In this document: positions 1 to 6,337 of the stretch, piece by piece
How the letters are laid out: each line of letters begins with the position of its first letter
Numbering within the stretch: position 1 is the stretch's first letter
Assembly (NCBI GenBank): GCA_013694635.1
Contig: JACDCA010000350.1
Span: forward strand, 1 to 6,337
Length of the DNA: 6,337 nt
Direction of reading: 5' to 3'
Origin: Acidobacteriota bacterium
Lineage (GTDB): Bacteria; Acidobacteriota; Vicinamibacteria; Vicinamibacterales; 2-12-FULL-66-21
Program-made: the position numbers and the translations under genes
Notes under the pieces: generated by a model
Seen by the model: the letters and a program-made list of their open reading frames with translations, nothing else
Told to the model about the DNA's origin: nothing
Databases searched by the model: none

Positions 1-120
1 GGCCTGCGCCACGAAACCAAGCCGGTGTTCTGCGTCCAATATCATCCCGAAGCCGCCCCCGGGCCACACGACGCCGACTATCTGTTCCAGCAGTTCATTG
101 ATGCGATGGAGAGGGCATAG
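1..120 (+). CDS. carA: Carbamoyl-phosphate synthase small subunit, C-terminal end (partial)
   Basis: The first 39 codons plus a TAG stop encode the end of the glutamine amidotransferase (class I, GATase) domain of the carbamoyl-phosphate synthase small subunit. This subunit hydrolyses glutamine and passes ammonia through a tunnel to CarB in the cytoplasm. The visible stretch reads FCVQYHPEAAPGPHDADYLF. Its His (bases 43-45) and Glu (bases 49-51) in the HPE motif are the His and Glu of the family's Cys-His-Glu catalytic triad. The HPEA-PGPHD continuation is characteristic of CarA rather than of other GATases such as GuaA or TrpG. The nucleophile Cys and the N-terminal domain lie upstream of the window. 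The stop abuts the carB ATG with no spacer, so this is the first gene of a carAB pair. Confidence 0.96.
   Translation, partial: GLRHETKPVFCVQYHPEAAPGPHDADYLFQQFIDAMERA
108..114 (+). promoter_or_regulatory. carB ribosome binding site inside the carA 3' end
   Basis: GGAGAGG lies 6 bases before the carB ATG and is a good Shine-Dalgarno match. It falls wholly within the last codons of carA, so ribosomes ending carA finish right on the carB start. This supports translational coupling, expected for two subunits needed in 1:1 ratio. It also supports ATG at 121 as the true start. Confidence 0.75.
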
Positions 121-3100
121 ATGCCCAAACGCACGGATCTCCATCGCATCCTCGTCATCGGCTCGGGCCCCATCGTGATCGGGCAGGCGTCGGAGTTCGA
201 CTACTCGGGCACACAGGCCTGCAAGGCGCTCAAGGCTGAGGGGCTCGAGGTCGTCCTGGTGAACAGCAATCCGGCGACGATCATGACGGACCCCGAGATT
301 GCGGACCGGACCTATGTGGAGCCGCTCACGCCCGAAGTGCTGGCGCAGATCATCGAGCGCGAACGACCGGACGCGCTTCTTCCGACCGTCGGCGGGCAGA
401 CCGCGCTGAATCTCACAGTTGCTCTGGGAGAGAACGGCACGCTCGCAAAGTACGGCGTCCAGCTGATCGGGGCGTCGATCGAGGCGATCAAGCTGGCCGA
501 AGACCGCCTCCTCTTTCGCGACGCGATGCGCGAGATCGGCGCCGACGTGCCGCGCAGCCATTACTGCCGCTCGCTGAACGAAGCGCTGGCCGCGGTCGAC
601 GACATCGGCTTCCCGGCGATCATCCGTCCGTCCTTCACCCTCGGCGGCGTCGGCGGAGGGATCGCCTACAACATCGAAGAGTTCCGCGAGCTCGCGGGGC
701 GCGGCCTCGACCAGAGTCCTGTCCACGAGATGCTGCTCGAAGAGTCGGTGATCGGCTGGAAGGAATTCGAACTCGAGGTGATGCGCGACAAGGCCGACAA
801 CTTCGTGGTCATCTGCTCGATCGAAAACGTCGATCCGATGGGCGTGCACACCGGTGACAGCATCACCGTCGCCCCCGCGCTGACGCTCACCGACCGCGAG
901 TATCAGCGGATGCGCGACCTGGCGCGCCGCATCATCAGGCGGGTCGGCGTCGAGACAGGCGGCTCCAACATCCAGTTCGCGATCAACCCCGCGAACGGCC
1001 GGATCATCGTCATCGAGATGAACCCGCGAGTCTCGCGCTCATCCGCGCTGGCGTCGAAGGCCACCGGTTTCCCGATCGCGAAGATCGCCGCCAAACTGGC
1101 CCTCGGCTACCACCTCGACGAAATCCCCAATGACATCACCCGCCTGACGCCCGCGTCCTTCGAACCGACGATCGACTACGTTGTGGTCAAGGTGCCGCGC
1201 TGGGCGTTCGAGAAGTTCCCGCGCGCCGACCGCACGCTGACGACGCAGATGAAGTCGGTGGGGGAGGTCATGGCCATCGGGCGGACCTTCAAGGAAGCCT
1301 TCATGAAAGCCTTCCGGTCGCTGGAGCTGGGCTCGTCGGGCCTGCTCTTCGGCCAGCCGGGAGGCAGCAGCTCGGACGGGCTGACCAACGAGGAAGAGCA
1401 GGGAGCGCTCCAGCGCGAGCTGAGCGTGCCGAACGATCGGCGCATGTGGGCGCTCTTCCGCGCGCTCGACCGCGGCTGGAGCGTGGACGATCTTCACGAC
1501 CTCACGAAGATCGACCCGTGGTTCCTCGTCCAGTTCTCGCAGATCGTTGAGCTGCAGCGCTCGGCGGCGCTCGTCGGCCTGCGCGGGATGTCGGCCGACA
1601 TGCTGCGCGCACTCAAGCGGTCCGGCATCGCCGACCGGGAGCTGGCGACGGTGCTGTCGACCGATGAAGAAGCCGTCCGCCAGACGCGCCTGGAGCTGGG
1701 GATCAAGCCGGCGTACAAACGGATCGATACCTGCGCGGCGGAGTTCGAGTCCTTCACGCCTTACCTGTACGGCACCTACGAACAGGAGTGCGAAGCCGAT
1801 CCGACGCCCCGGCAGAAAATCGTGATCCTCGGCAGCGGCCCCAACCGCATCGGCCAGGGGATCGAGTTCGACTACTGCTGCTGTCACGCGGCGTTCGCAC
1901 TGCGCGACGAGGGGTTCGAGACAGTGATGGTCAACTGCAACCCGGAGACGGTGTCGACCGACTACGACACGGTCGACCGGCTGTACTTCGAGCCGCTCAC
2001 CTTCGAGGATGTCTCCGCGATCATCACACGCGAACAGGAGGCGGGCGGGGACGTCAGCTGCGTCGTGCAGTACGGCGGGCAGACGCCGCTCAAGCTCGCG
2101 CTCCCGCTGCAGGCGGCCGGCGTCCGGATCATCGGCACGTCACCCGACTCGATCGATCTGGCGGAAGACCGCGAGCGGTTTGCCAAGTTGCTCTGGGACC
2201 TCGGCATCCCGCAGGCTCCCAGCGGCACGGCGATGTCGGTCGAAGAGGCGCGCGAGGTCGCCGGCTCGATCGGGTTCCCGCTCGTCGTCCGGCCGTCGTA
2301 CGTCCTCGGTGGCCGCGCCATGGCGATCGTGTACGACATGCCCGCGCTCGACCGCTACATGACGCACGCGGTCAGCGCCTCGCCGGAGCATCCGATCCTC
2401 ATCGACAAGTTCCTCGAAGACGCGGTCGAGCTCGACGTCGATGCGGTGGCCGACGCGACCGGCGCCGTCATCATCGGCGGCATCATGGAGCACATCGAGG
2501 AGGCGGGGATCCACTCGGGCGACAGTTCCTGCGTCATTCCTCCCTTCAAGGTGGTCGATCGTCACGTCGAGCTGATTCGGGACTACACGCGTCGGATTGG
2601 GCGTGCGCTGCGGGTCGTGGGGCTGATGAACGCGCAGTTCGCCATCAAGGAGGATACGGTGTACGTCCTCGAGGTGAATCCGCGGGCGTCGCGCACCGTC
2701 CCCTATCTCTCCAAGGCGACCGGCGTCCCGCTCGCAAAGGTGGCCGCGCGCGTCATGATCGGAAGGACGCTCGCGCAGCTGGGATTGACATCCGACCTCG
2801 AGGTCCGCGGGTTCTTCGTCAAGTCGCCGGTGTTTCCGTTCGTCCGCTTCCCGGGCGTCGACACAATCCTCGGACCTGAAATGAAATCCACCGGCGAAGT
2901 CATGGGGGGCGCGCAGACGTTCGGCCACGCGTTCGCGAAGGCCTATATCGCGGCGGGCATCGTCCTGCCGCGCGTCGGCACGGCGTTCATCAGCGTGAAC
3001 AACCACGACAAGCCGGCCGTCGTCCAGATCGCGCGGGACCTCAACGAGATCGGTTTCGCGATTGTCGCGACACGCGGCACCGCGAACTACCTCCGCGCGC

Positions 3101-3390
3101 ACGGCGTCGAAGCAGAGATCGTGTTCAAGGTGAACGAGGGGCGTCCGCATGTCGGGGACGAGATCCTGAACAACCGCATCCAGCTCGTGATCAACACACC
3201 GCTCGGCCGCGAGTCGTTCTTCGACGACCGCACCGTGCGCCGCATTGCGATGATGCACAGCGTGCCGTGCATCACCACGCTCACCGGCGCCGCCGCCGCC
3301 GTGAATGCGATCAAGGCGCTCAGCACCGAGGCACTCACCGTCCGCGCGCTGCAGGAGTACCACGCAGAAACTGCCACCGGCAAGGCCTGA
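121..3390 (+). CDS. carB: Carbamoyl-phosphate synthase large subunit
   Basis: This is a full-length CarB of 1089 residues (E. coli about 1073). It makes carbamoyl phosphate from bicarbonate, CarA-derived ammonia and two ATP, for pyrimidine and arginine synthesis. The N-terminal carboxyphosphate half (about 1-400) begins MPKRTD as in E. coli. It has GSGPIVIGQ, R129, R169, a Gly-rich loop GGVGGG (175-180), E215, H243, Q285, E299 and N301. An oligomerisation region spans about 400-560. The second ATP-grasp half (carbamate phosphorylation) starts near residue 567 with GSGPNRIGQGIEFDYC and has R724, E770, H798, E851 and N853. The last 140 residues or so are the MGS-like allosteric domain. Against E. 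coli from memory (offset +10), nucleotide-site residues K964, T984, T987, K1003 and N1025 are kept, and T1017 becomes P1027. For ornithine, H791, E793, D801 and T1052 are kept, but E892 becomes S902 and Y1040 becomes C1050. The start is fixed by homology, the RBS and the abutting carA stop. No frameshift is seen. Confidence 0.99.
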   Translation: MPKRTDLHRILVIGSGPIVIGQASEFDYSGTQACKALKAEGLEVVLVNSNPATIMTDPEIADRTYVEPLTPEVLAQIIERERPDALLPTVGGQTALNLTVALGENGTLAKYGVQLIGASIEAIKLAEDRLLFRDAMREIGADVPRSHYCRSLNEALAAVDDIGFPAIIRPSFTLGGVGGGIAYNIEEFRELAGRGLDQSPVHEMLLEESVIGWKEFELEVMRDKADNFVVICSIENVDPMGVHTGDSITVAPALTLTDREYQRMRDLARRIIRRVGVETGGSNIQFAINPANGRIIVIEMNPRVSRSSALASKATGFPIAKIAAKLALGYHLDEIPNDITRLTPASFEPTIDYVVVKVPRWAFEKFPRADRTLTTQMKSVGEVMAIGRTFKEAFMKAFRSLELGSSGLLFGQPGGSSSDGLTNEEEQGALQRELSVPNDRRMWALFRALDRGWSVDDLHDLTKIDPWFLVQFSQIVELQRSAALVGLRGMSADMLRALKRSGIADRELATVLSTDEEAVRQTRLELGIKPAYKRIDTCAAEFESFTPYLYGTYEQECEADPTPRQKIVILGSGPNRIGQGIEFDYCCCHAAFALRDEGFETVMVNCNPETVSTDYDTVDRLYFEPLTFEDVSAIITREQEAGGDVSCVVQYGGQTPLKLALPLQAAGVRIIGTSPDSIDLAEDRERFAKLLWDLGIPQAPSGTAMSVEEAREVAGSIGFPLVVRPSYVLGGRAMAIVYDMPALDRYMTHAVSASPEHPILIDKFLEDAVELDVDAVADATGAVIIGGIMEHIEEAGIHSGDSSCVIPPFKVVDRHVELIRDYTRRIGRALRVVGLMNAQFAIKEDTVYVLEVNPRASRTVPYLSKATGVPLAKVAARVMIGRTLAQLGLTSDLEVRGFFVKSPVFPFVRFPGVDTILGPEMKSTGEVMGGAQTFGHAFAKAYIAAGIVLPRVGTAFISVNNHDKPAVVQIARDLNEIGFAIVATRGTANYLRAHGVEAEIVFKVNEGRPHVGDEILNNRIQLVINTPLGRESFFDDRTVRRIAMMHSVPCITTLTGAAAAVNAIKALSTEALTVRALQEYHAETATGKA

Positions 3391-3417
3391 CGGAGTTCCA
3401 ATTTCAGCGCTGTTGGC

Positions 3418-3480
3418 AACAGGAGGTCAGGAGATCAAGAGACTTTTAGTTGAATTCTCCTGATCTCCTAATCTCCTGTT
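3418..3480. repeat. Inverted repeat with arms made of tandem octamers
   Basis: Two 25-base arms, 3418-3442 and 3456-3480, are reverse complements at 22 of 25 positions around a 13-base loop (3443-3455). Each arm is itself three tandem 8-base units. The left arm reads aacaggag, gtcaggag, atcaagag (3418-3441). The right arm reads ctcctgat, ctcctaat, ctcctgtt (3457-3480), the complement of the same unit, consensus about ATCAGGAG. As RNA this would be a long stable hairpin between carB and comEC, 28 bases after the carB stop. There is no T-tract after either arm, so it is not a textbook intrinsic terminator, although it could stop or slow transcription or protect a 3' end. The stretch is clearly less GC-rich than its surroundings. 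It looks like a dispersed REP-type intergenic element; that class is inferred, since only one copy is visible here. Confidence 0.85.
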
Positions 3481-3510
3481 CTCGGACCCCGGGCTTGCAG
3501 CGCCGGGGCT

Positions 3511-6045
3511 GTGCGCGTTCCCGCGGCCGTCGCTGCTGCACCACTTCTGACCGGTGCGGCCGCCGGCGTCCTCCTCGTCGATCTCACCCCCGAACGTTTC
3601 GTCCTCGCTGCTGGTGTTGCCGCGTGGCTGGCATTGCTGGCGGGCTGCGGTTTTCTCGCGGACCGAATCGATTGGGCAGTCGTCGCGAGCGTCTCGCTCG
3701 GGTGCGCGCTGACGGGCTTCTCGCTCGGCGCATCCTCCGCCCGTGAGCTCTACGCGCCATCTCTTCTGGGGTGGTTCGACCCCGCGCGGGCGTCCGAGGC
3801 CGGCGCGCCGGTGGAGGACCGGGACCCCGTCATCATCGAAGGGCGCCTGCGCGAGGATGCGGCAGCCGCCGCCTACGGCGCGCTGCTGGTCGTGGACGTG
3901 GGGCAGGTCATCTCCTCCGGCAACGCGCACCACGTTCGCGGCGGCGTTCGCGTCACTGTCGGCGGAGCCGTGCCTGCATCGGAGGTCGAACGGTGGCGGG
4001 CCGGACGTCTTGTGCGCGCCTCCGTCCTGCTGCGCCGACCGACGACGTTTCAGAACCCTGGCGTCCCTGATGAGACGAGGGCGCTCACGCGGCGAGGCAT
4101 CGCGCTTGTCGGATCGGTGAAGAGTGCGGCGCTGGTGGAGGTCGTGGCGGACGGCTCGGCACTGGATGAACTGTCGTCCGCCGCGCGGGCCTGGGTGAGG
4201 GGGGTGATTGCGCGGCACGTAGGACGCGAGCACCCGAAGTCGGCGGCGATCGCGGTGTCGATCCTCATTGGCGACCGCACCGGACTCCCGGAGGAGGACG
4301 AGCGGCGGCTGCAGGACGCGGGCACGTACCACGTCATCGCGATCTCCGGCGGGAACATCGCGATCCTGACCGCGGTGCTGATCTATCTGGCGCGGGCGTT
4401 CCACGTCGATTACCGGGCTGCGGCCGGAGCAACCATTGTTCTCCTGCTGTTCTACGCCGAGGTCGCCGGCGGATCGCCGTCGGTGTCCCGGGCGGTCGCG
4501 GCGGCGATCTTGTTTCTGGCGGCAATGATCGTCGACCACCGAGGCGCACCCCTCAATGTCGTCGCTGTTGCCGCCGTCCTCGGTGTCGCCGTGAGCCCGG
4601 TCAGCGTGTTCGACGCGGGGTTCCTGCTTTCGTTCGGCGCCACCGCGGGGATCATCCTGGGTGCGCCGCGGGTGATTACTGCGGTAGAGGCCGGCTTTCC
4701 TGGCCCGAGCGGAGTCGAGGGCAGCCGGCCTGTCACCATGCGCCTCTTCGTCGGCGTGTTGGCGGCAACGCTCTGTGCAGAGATCGCCATCGCGCCGGTG
4801 GCGGCGTCGTTCTTCGCACGTATCACCGCCGCTGGCCTCGTGGTGAATTTCGCGGCGATTCCCCTGATGACCGTCGTCCAGTGCTCGTCGATGGCGCTCC
4901 TCGCGCTGTCACCACTCTCCGGCGCTGCCGCCGGCGTGGCGGCCACCGTGGTCCACCTGTCGGCGACCGGGCTCGTCGAGTCTTCACGTTTCGTCGACCT
5001 CGCTCCGTGGCTGGCGCGTGACGTCGCCGCACCTGCCTGGTGGCTGTGCGTCCTTTACTACGGCGTGGCCGCGAGCCTCCTCCTGAGACCCACGCGCGTA
5101 CGGTTCGCATTACTCGGAATCGCGGCCCTGTGCATCGCCGCCGGCCCGCAGTTCGCTGCTCGGGGAGTGGTGCCGCCGCCGGGGGCCGGCCAGCTGCGAG
5201 TAGTCGTCCTCGACGTCGGCCAGGGGGACGCGACGGTTATCGTGCCGCCTGGCGGCGACGCGTTGCTGGTGGACGCCGGGGGCCTCGCGGGGACGACGTT
5301 CGACATCGGCAATCGCGTCGTCATTCCGACGCTGCGCGCGCTGGGCGTTGCGCGGCTCCACGCGATGGTGATCACCCACGCCGATCCCGACCACGCGGGC
5401 GGCGCCGAGGTCGTGCTCCAGCGCCTGCGGCCCGCCAACGTCTGGGAAGGCGTGCCGGTGCCGCCGCATCCCGCATTGAAGCTGCTCCACCAGCGCGCGG
5501 ACGAACAGCGGATCGTGTGGCGGACGGTCCGTCCCGGTGACATCGAGCGTGCGGGACCGGTCGAGATTCGAGTTCTGCATCCTCCGGCGCCCGACTGGGA
5601 GCGGCAGCGCGTGAGGAACGACGACTCGGTGGTGATGGAGGTCCGGTACCGCGACGTCTCGATCCTGCTGCCTGGCGACATCGGCAGGGAGGTGGAGCAA
5701 GCGCTGATCCCGGGCCTGCAGCTCGCACCGCTCGTGATCCTGAAGGCCGCTCACCACGGCAGCGCGACGTCCAGCAGCGAAGAGTTCCTGGAAGCCACCA
5801 GGCCCGCCGCCGTCATCTTCAGTGCGGGAAAAAACAACCGCTTCGGCCACCCCGCCCGTCAGGTGGTCGAGCGGTTCAGGCGGAGGGGCGTGGAGATGTT
5901 CAACACTGCCCACGACGGCGCGGTGTTCATCGAGACGGATGGAAAACAAGTGGAGGTGAGGGGATGGCTGGGAAGAGTCAGCACCTTCGCTGTCAAGCCG
6001 CCCGCGCCGACGGCTTCACCGCACGACGGCCACAAAGGCCACTAA
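3511..6045 (+). CDS. comEC: ComEC family DNA internalisation channel with metallo-beta-lactamase domain
   Basis: This 844-residue protein has the full ComEC/Rec2 architecture. ComEC is the inner-membrane channel that carries single-stranded DNA into the cell during natural transformation. Three hydrophobic segments lie at about 5-23, 30-49 and 55-73, followed by a DUF4131/OB-fold region to about 215 with NPGVPDE at 182-188. The Competence membrane domain (about 235-540) carries HVIAISGGN (274-282), PSVSRA (323-328) and FDAGFLLSFGATAG (367-380), all matching family blocks. The C-terminal metallo-beta-lactamase domain has LDVGQGD (567-573), metal motif THADPDHAGG (622-631, ligands H623, D625, D627, H628), PGD with D723, KAAHHG with H748/H749, and GKNNRFGHP (773-781). 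In studied homologues this domain degrades the non-transported strand. The GTG at 3511 is the first possible start after an in-frame TAA at 3469; its RBS is weak (GGGG a few bases upstream). The hydrophobic N-terminus directly after it fits the family. The last seven residues and the stop lie in an inverted repeat. No other competence gene is in view. Confidence 0.95.
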   Translation: MRVPAAVAAAPLLTGAAAGVLLVDLTPERFVLAAGVAAWLALLAGCGFLADRIDWAVVASVSLGCALTGFSLGASSARELYAPSLLGWFDPARASEAGAPVEDRDPVIIEGRLREDAAAAAYGALLVVDVGQVISSGNAHHVRGGVRVTVGGAVPASEVERWRAGRLVRASVLLRRPTTFQNPGVPDETRALTRRGIALVGSVKSAALVEVVADGSALDELSSAARAWVRGVIARHVGREHPKSAAIAVSILIGDRTGLPEEDERRLQDAGTYHVIAISGGNIAILTAVLIYLARAFHVDYRAAAGATIVLLLFYAEVAGGSPSVSRAVAAAILFLAAMIVDHRGAPLNVVAVAAVLGVAVSPVSVFDAGFLLSFGATAGIILGAPRVITAVEAGFPGPSGVEGSRPVTMRLFVGVLAATLCAEIAIAPVAASFFARITAAGLVVNFAAIPLMTVVQCSSMALLALSPLSGAAAGVAATVVHLSATGLVESSRFVDLAPWLARDVAAPAWWLCVLYYGVAASLLLRPTRVRFALLGIAALCIAAGPQFAARGVVPPPGAGQLRVVVLDVGQGDATVIVPPGGDALLVDAGGLAGTTFDIGNRVVIPTLRALGVARLHAMVITHADPDHAGGAEVVLQRLRPANVWEGVPVPPHPALKLLHQRADEQRIVWRTVRPGDIERAGPVEIRVLHPPAPDWERQRVRNDDSVVMEVRYRDVSILLPGDIGREVEQALIPGLQLAPLVILKAAHHGSATSSSEEFLEATRPAAVIFSAGKNNRFGHPARQVVERFRRRGVEMFNTAHDGAVFIETDGKQVEVRGWLGRVSTFAVKPPAPTASPHDGHKGH

Positions 6046-6114
6046 GAGCACAAAGAAAGAAACACAACATGGTTCATGTGCCTCTTAGTGGCCCTTGTGT
6101 CTTGGCGTCGGCGC
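6004..6114. repeat. Large inverted repeat between the convergent comEC and mazG genes
   Basis: The core arms are 6031-6052 and 6077-6099. Both contain ggccactaagag or its complement, flanked by cacaa on one side and caca on the other, and they differ only by single-base gaps or changes. Further out, gcgccgacg (6004-6012) pairs perfectly with cgtcggcgc (6106-6114), though the spacers between outer and inner arms are unequal (18 versus 6 bases). In the centre, acatg (6067-6071) and catgt (6075-6079) form a small extra stem. The left arm overlaps the end of comEC. The element fills most of the 115-base gap between two converging genes, so a role as a bidirectional transcription barrier is plausible, but there is no clear T-tract. 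The wording of the arms (cacaaaggccactaagagcac) resembles dispersed palindromes I recall from Acidobacteria and Verrucomicrobia genomes; that resemblance is from memory. Confidence 0.82.
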
Positions 6115-6160
6115 CGTTTTGCCGGTCAGCCGAAGGCACCTACGTGACTGCGGATAGCGG

Positions 6161-6337
6161 TCAGGTCTTGAGCTGCTGCCACACCTCCTCCATCTCCTCC
6201 AGCGTGGCTTCCTGAAGCGACTTGACCCTCTGCTCGAAGACCTCCTCTACCTTGGTGAACCGCCCCGTAAATTTCTCGTTCGCCTTTCTCAGCGCCGACT
6301 CGGCGTCGATGCCCAGCTTTCTCGCGAGGTTCGCCAT
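6161..6337 (-). CDS. mazG: Nucleoside triphosphate pyrophosphohydrolase MazG, C-terminal end (partial)
   Basis: Read on the minus strand, 58 codons and a TGA (complement of 6161-6163) encode the C-terminus of MazG. This housekeeping enzyme hydrolyses nucleoside triphosphates to the monophosphate and pyrophosphate and removes aberrant nucleotides. The stretch starts MANLARKLGIDAESALRKAN and continues into EKFTGRF, the conserved end of the second MazG domain. It finishes with EEMEEVWQQLK, very close to the end of E. coli MazG (MEEVWQQVK). Between these blocks it is several residues shorter than E. coli. The ATG at the window edge is most likely an internal Met, because full MazG is about 260 residues and this block is C-terminal; the rest lies beyond base 6337. 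The metal-binding motifs of the catalytic helices are therefore not visible. The gene converges on comEC. Confidence 0.92.
   Translation of the reverse strand: MANLARKLGIDAESALRKANEKFTGRFTKVEEVFEQRVKSLQEATLEEMEEVWQQLKT

Noticed and set aside
1788..2879. A 363-codon plus-strand open frame overlapping the middle of carB in another frame
   Set aside because: The product is extremely Arg/Gly-rich and low in complexity, typical of a frame-shifted reading of a GC-rich gene. The carB frame itself is uninterrupted and conserved.
2140..3363. A 407-codon open frame on the minus strand opposite carB, and a 282-codon one at 1039-1887
   Set aside because: They lie antisense to well-conserved carB sequence, and their products are rich in Arg, Asp, His and Ala, as expected from the complement of high-GC codons. 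No recognisable domain is present.
121..3390. Internal similarity between the two halves of carB as a recent duplication
   Set aside because: The two-fold repeat of the ATP-grasp module is the ancient, universal architecture of CarB and is not specific to this window.
3418..3480. Intrinsic terminator after carB
   Set aside because: The stem is long enough, but no run of T follows the arm on either strand, so it is recorded as a repeat with possible terminator function only.
3427..4539. A 370-codon minus-strand open frame opposite the start of comEC
   Set aside because: It is antisense to a gene with clear ComEC domains, has an Arg-rich composition, and shows no domain or good ribosome binding site.
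5110..5949. A 279-codon minus-strand open frame opposite the comEC nuclease domain
   Set aside because: This is a complement shadow of the metallo-beta-lactamase domain, whose conserved motifs all read on the plus strand.
5964..6215. An 83-codon plus-strand open frame crossing the end of comEC, the repeat and the end of mazG
   Set aside because: It overlaps two real genes and the inverted repeat, its sequence is not recognisable, and it has no plausible independent start.

Overview
The window comes from a GC-rich bacterial chromosome and holds ordinary housekeeping and competence genes. In order these are the last 39 codons of carA (+), a complete carB (+), a complete comEC (+), and the last 58 codons of mazG on the minus strand. 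No mobile genes, RNA genes, CRISPR arrays or defence genes were seen. The high GC with strong G/C third positions, the sequence style of ComEC and the two types of dispersed-looking inverted repeat would fit an acidobacterium (Vicinamibacteria-like). That placement is an inference from memory and was not tested.

Bases 1-3390 are the end of the carAB unit. CarA releases ammonia from glutamine and CarB uses it, with bicarbonate and two ATP, to make carbamoyl phosphate for pyrimidine and arginine synthesis. The carA stop codon directly abuts the carB start codon, and the carB ribosome binding site lies inside the end of carA, so the two are almost certainly co-transcribed and translationally coupled. 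CarB keeps both ATP-grasp halves and most of the nucleotide effector site. Two residues of the ornithine effector site known from E. coli are changed.

Bases 3391-3510 are a short gap. It is dominated by an imperfect 25-bp inverted repeat whose arms are each three copies of an octamer related to ATCAGGAG. comEC follows from a GTG start. It encodes the inner-membrane DNA-uptake channel of natural transformation: N-terminal membrane helices and OB-fold region, a multi-spanning Competence domain, and a C-terminal metallo-beta-lactamase-type nuclease domain with its metal motifs intact.

Bases 6004-6114 hold a second, larger inverted repeat in the gap where comEC and mazG converge. The comEC stop codon and its last seven residues lie inside this repeat, so the repeat has shaped the end of the protein. 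The minus-strand mazG fragment encodes the C-terminus of the nucleoside triphosphate pyrophosphohydrolase and runs off the window. No previously undescribed system was found. The two repeats and the altered CarB effector site are the points most worth a second look.
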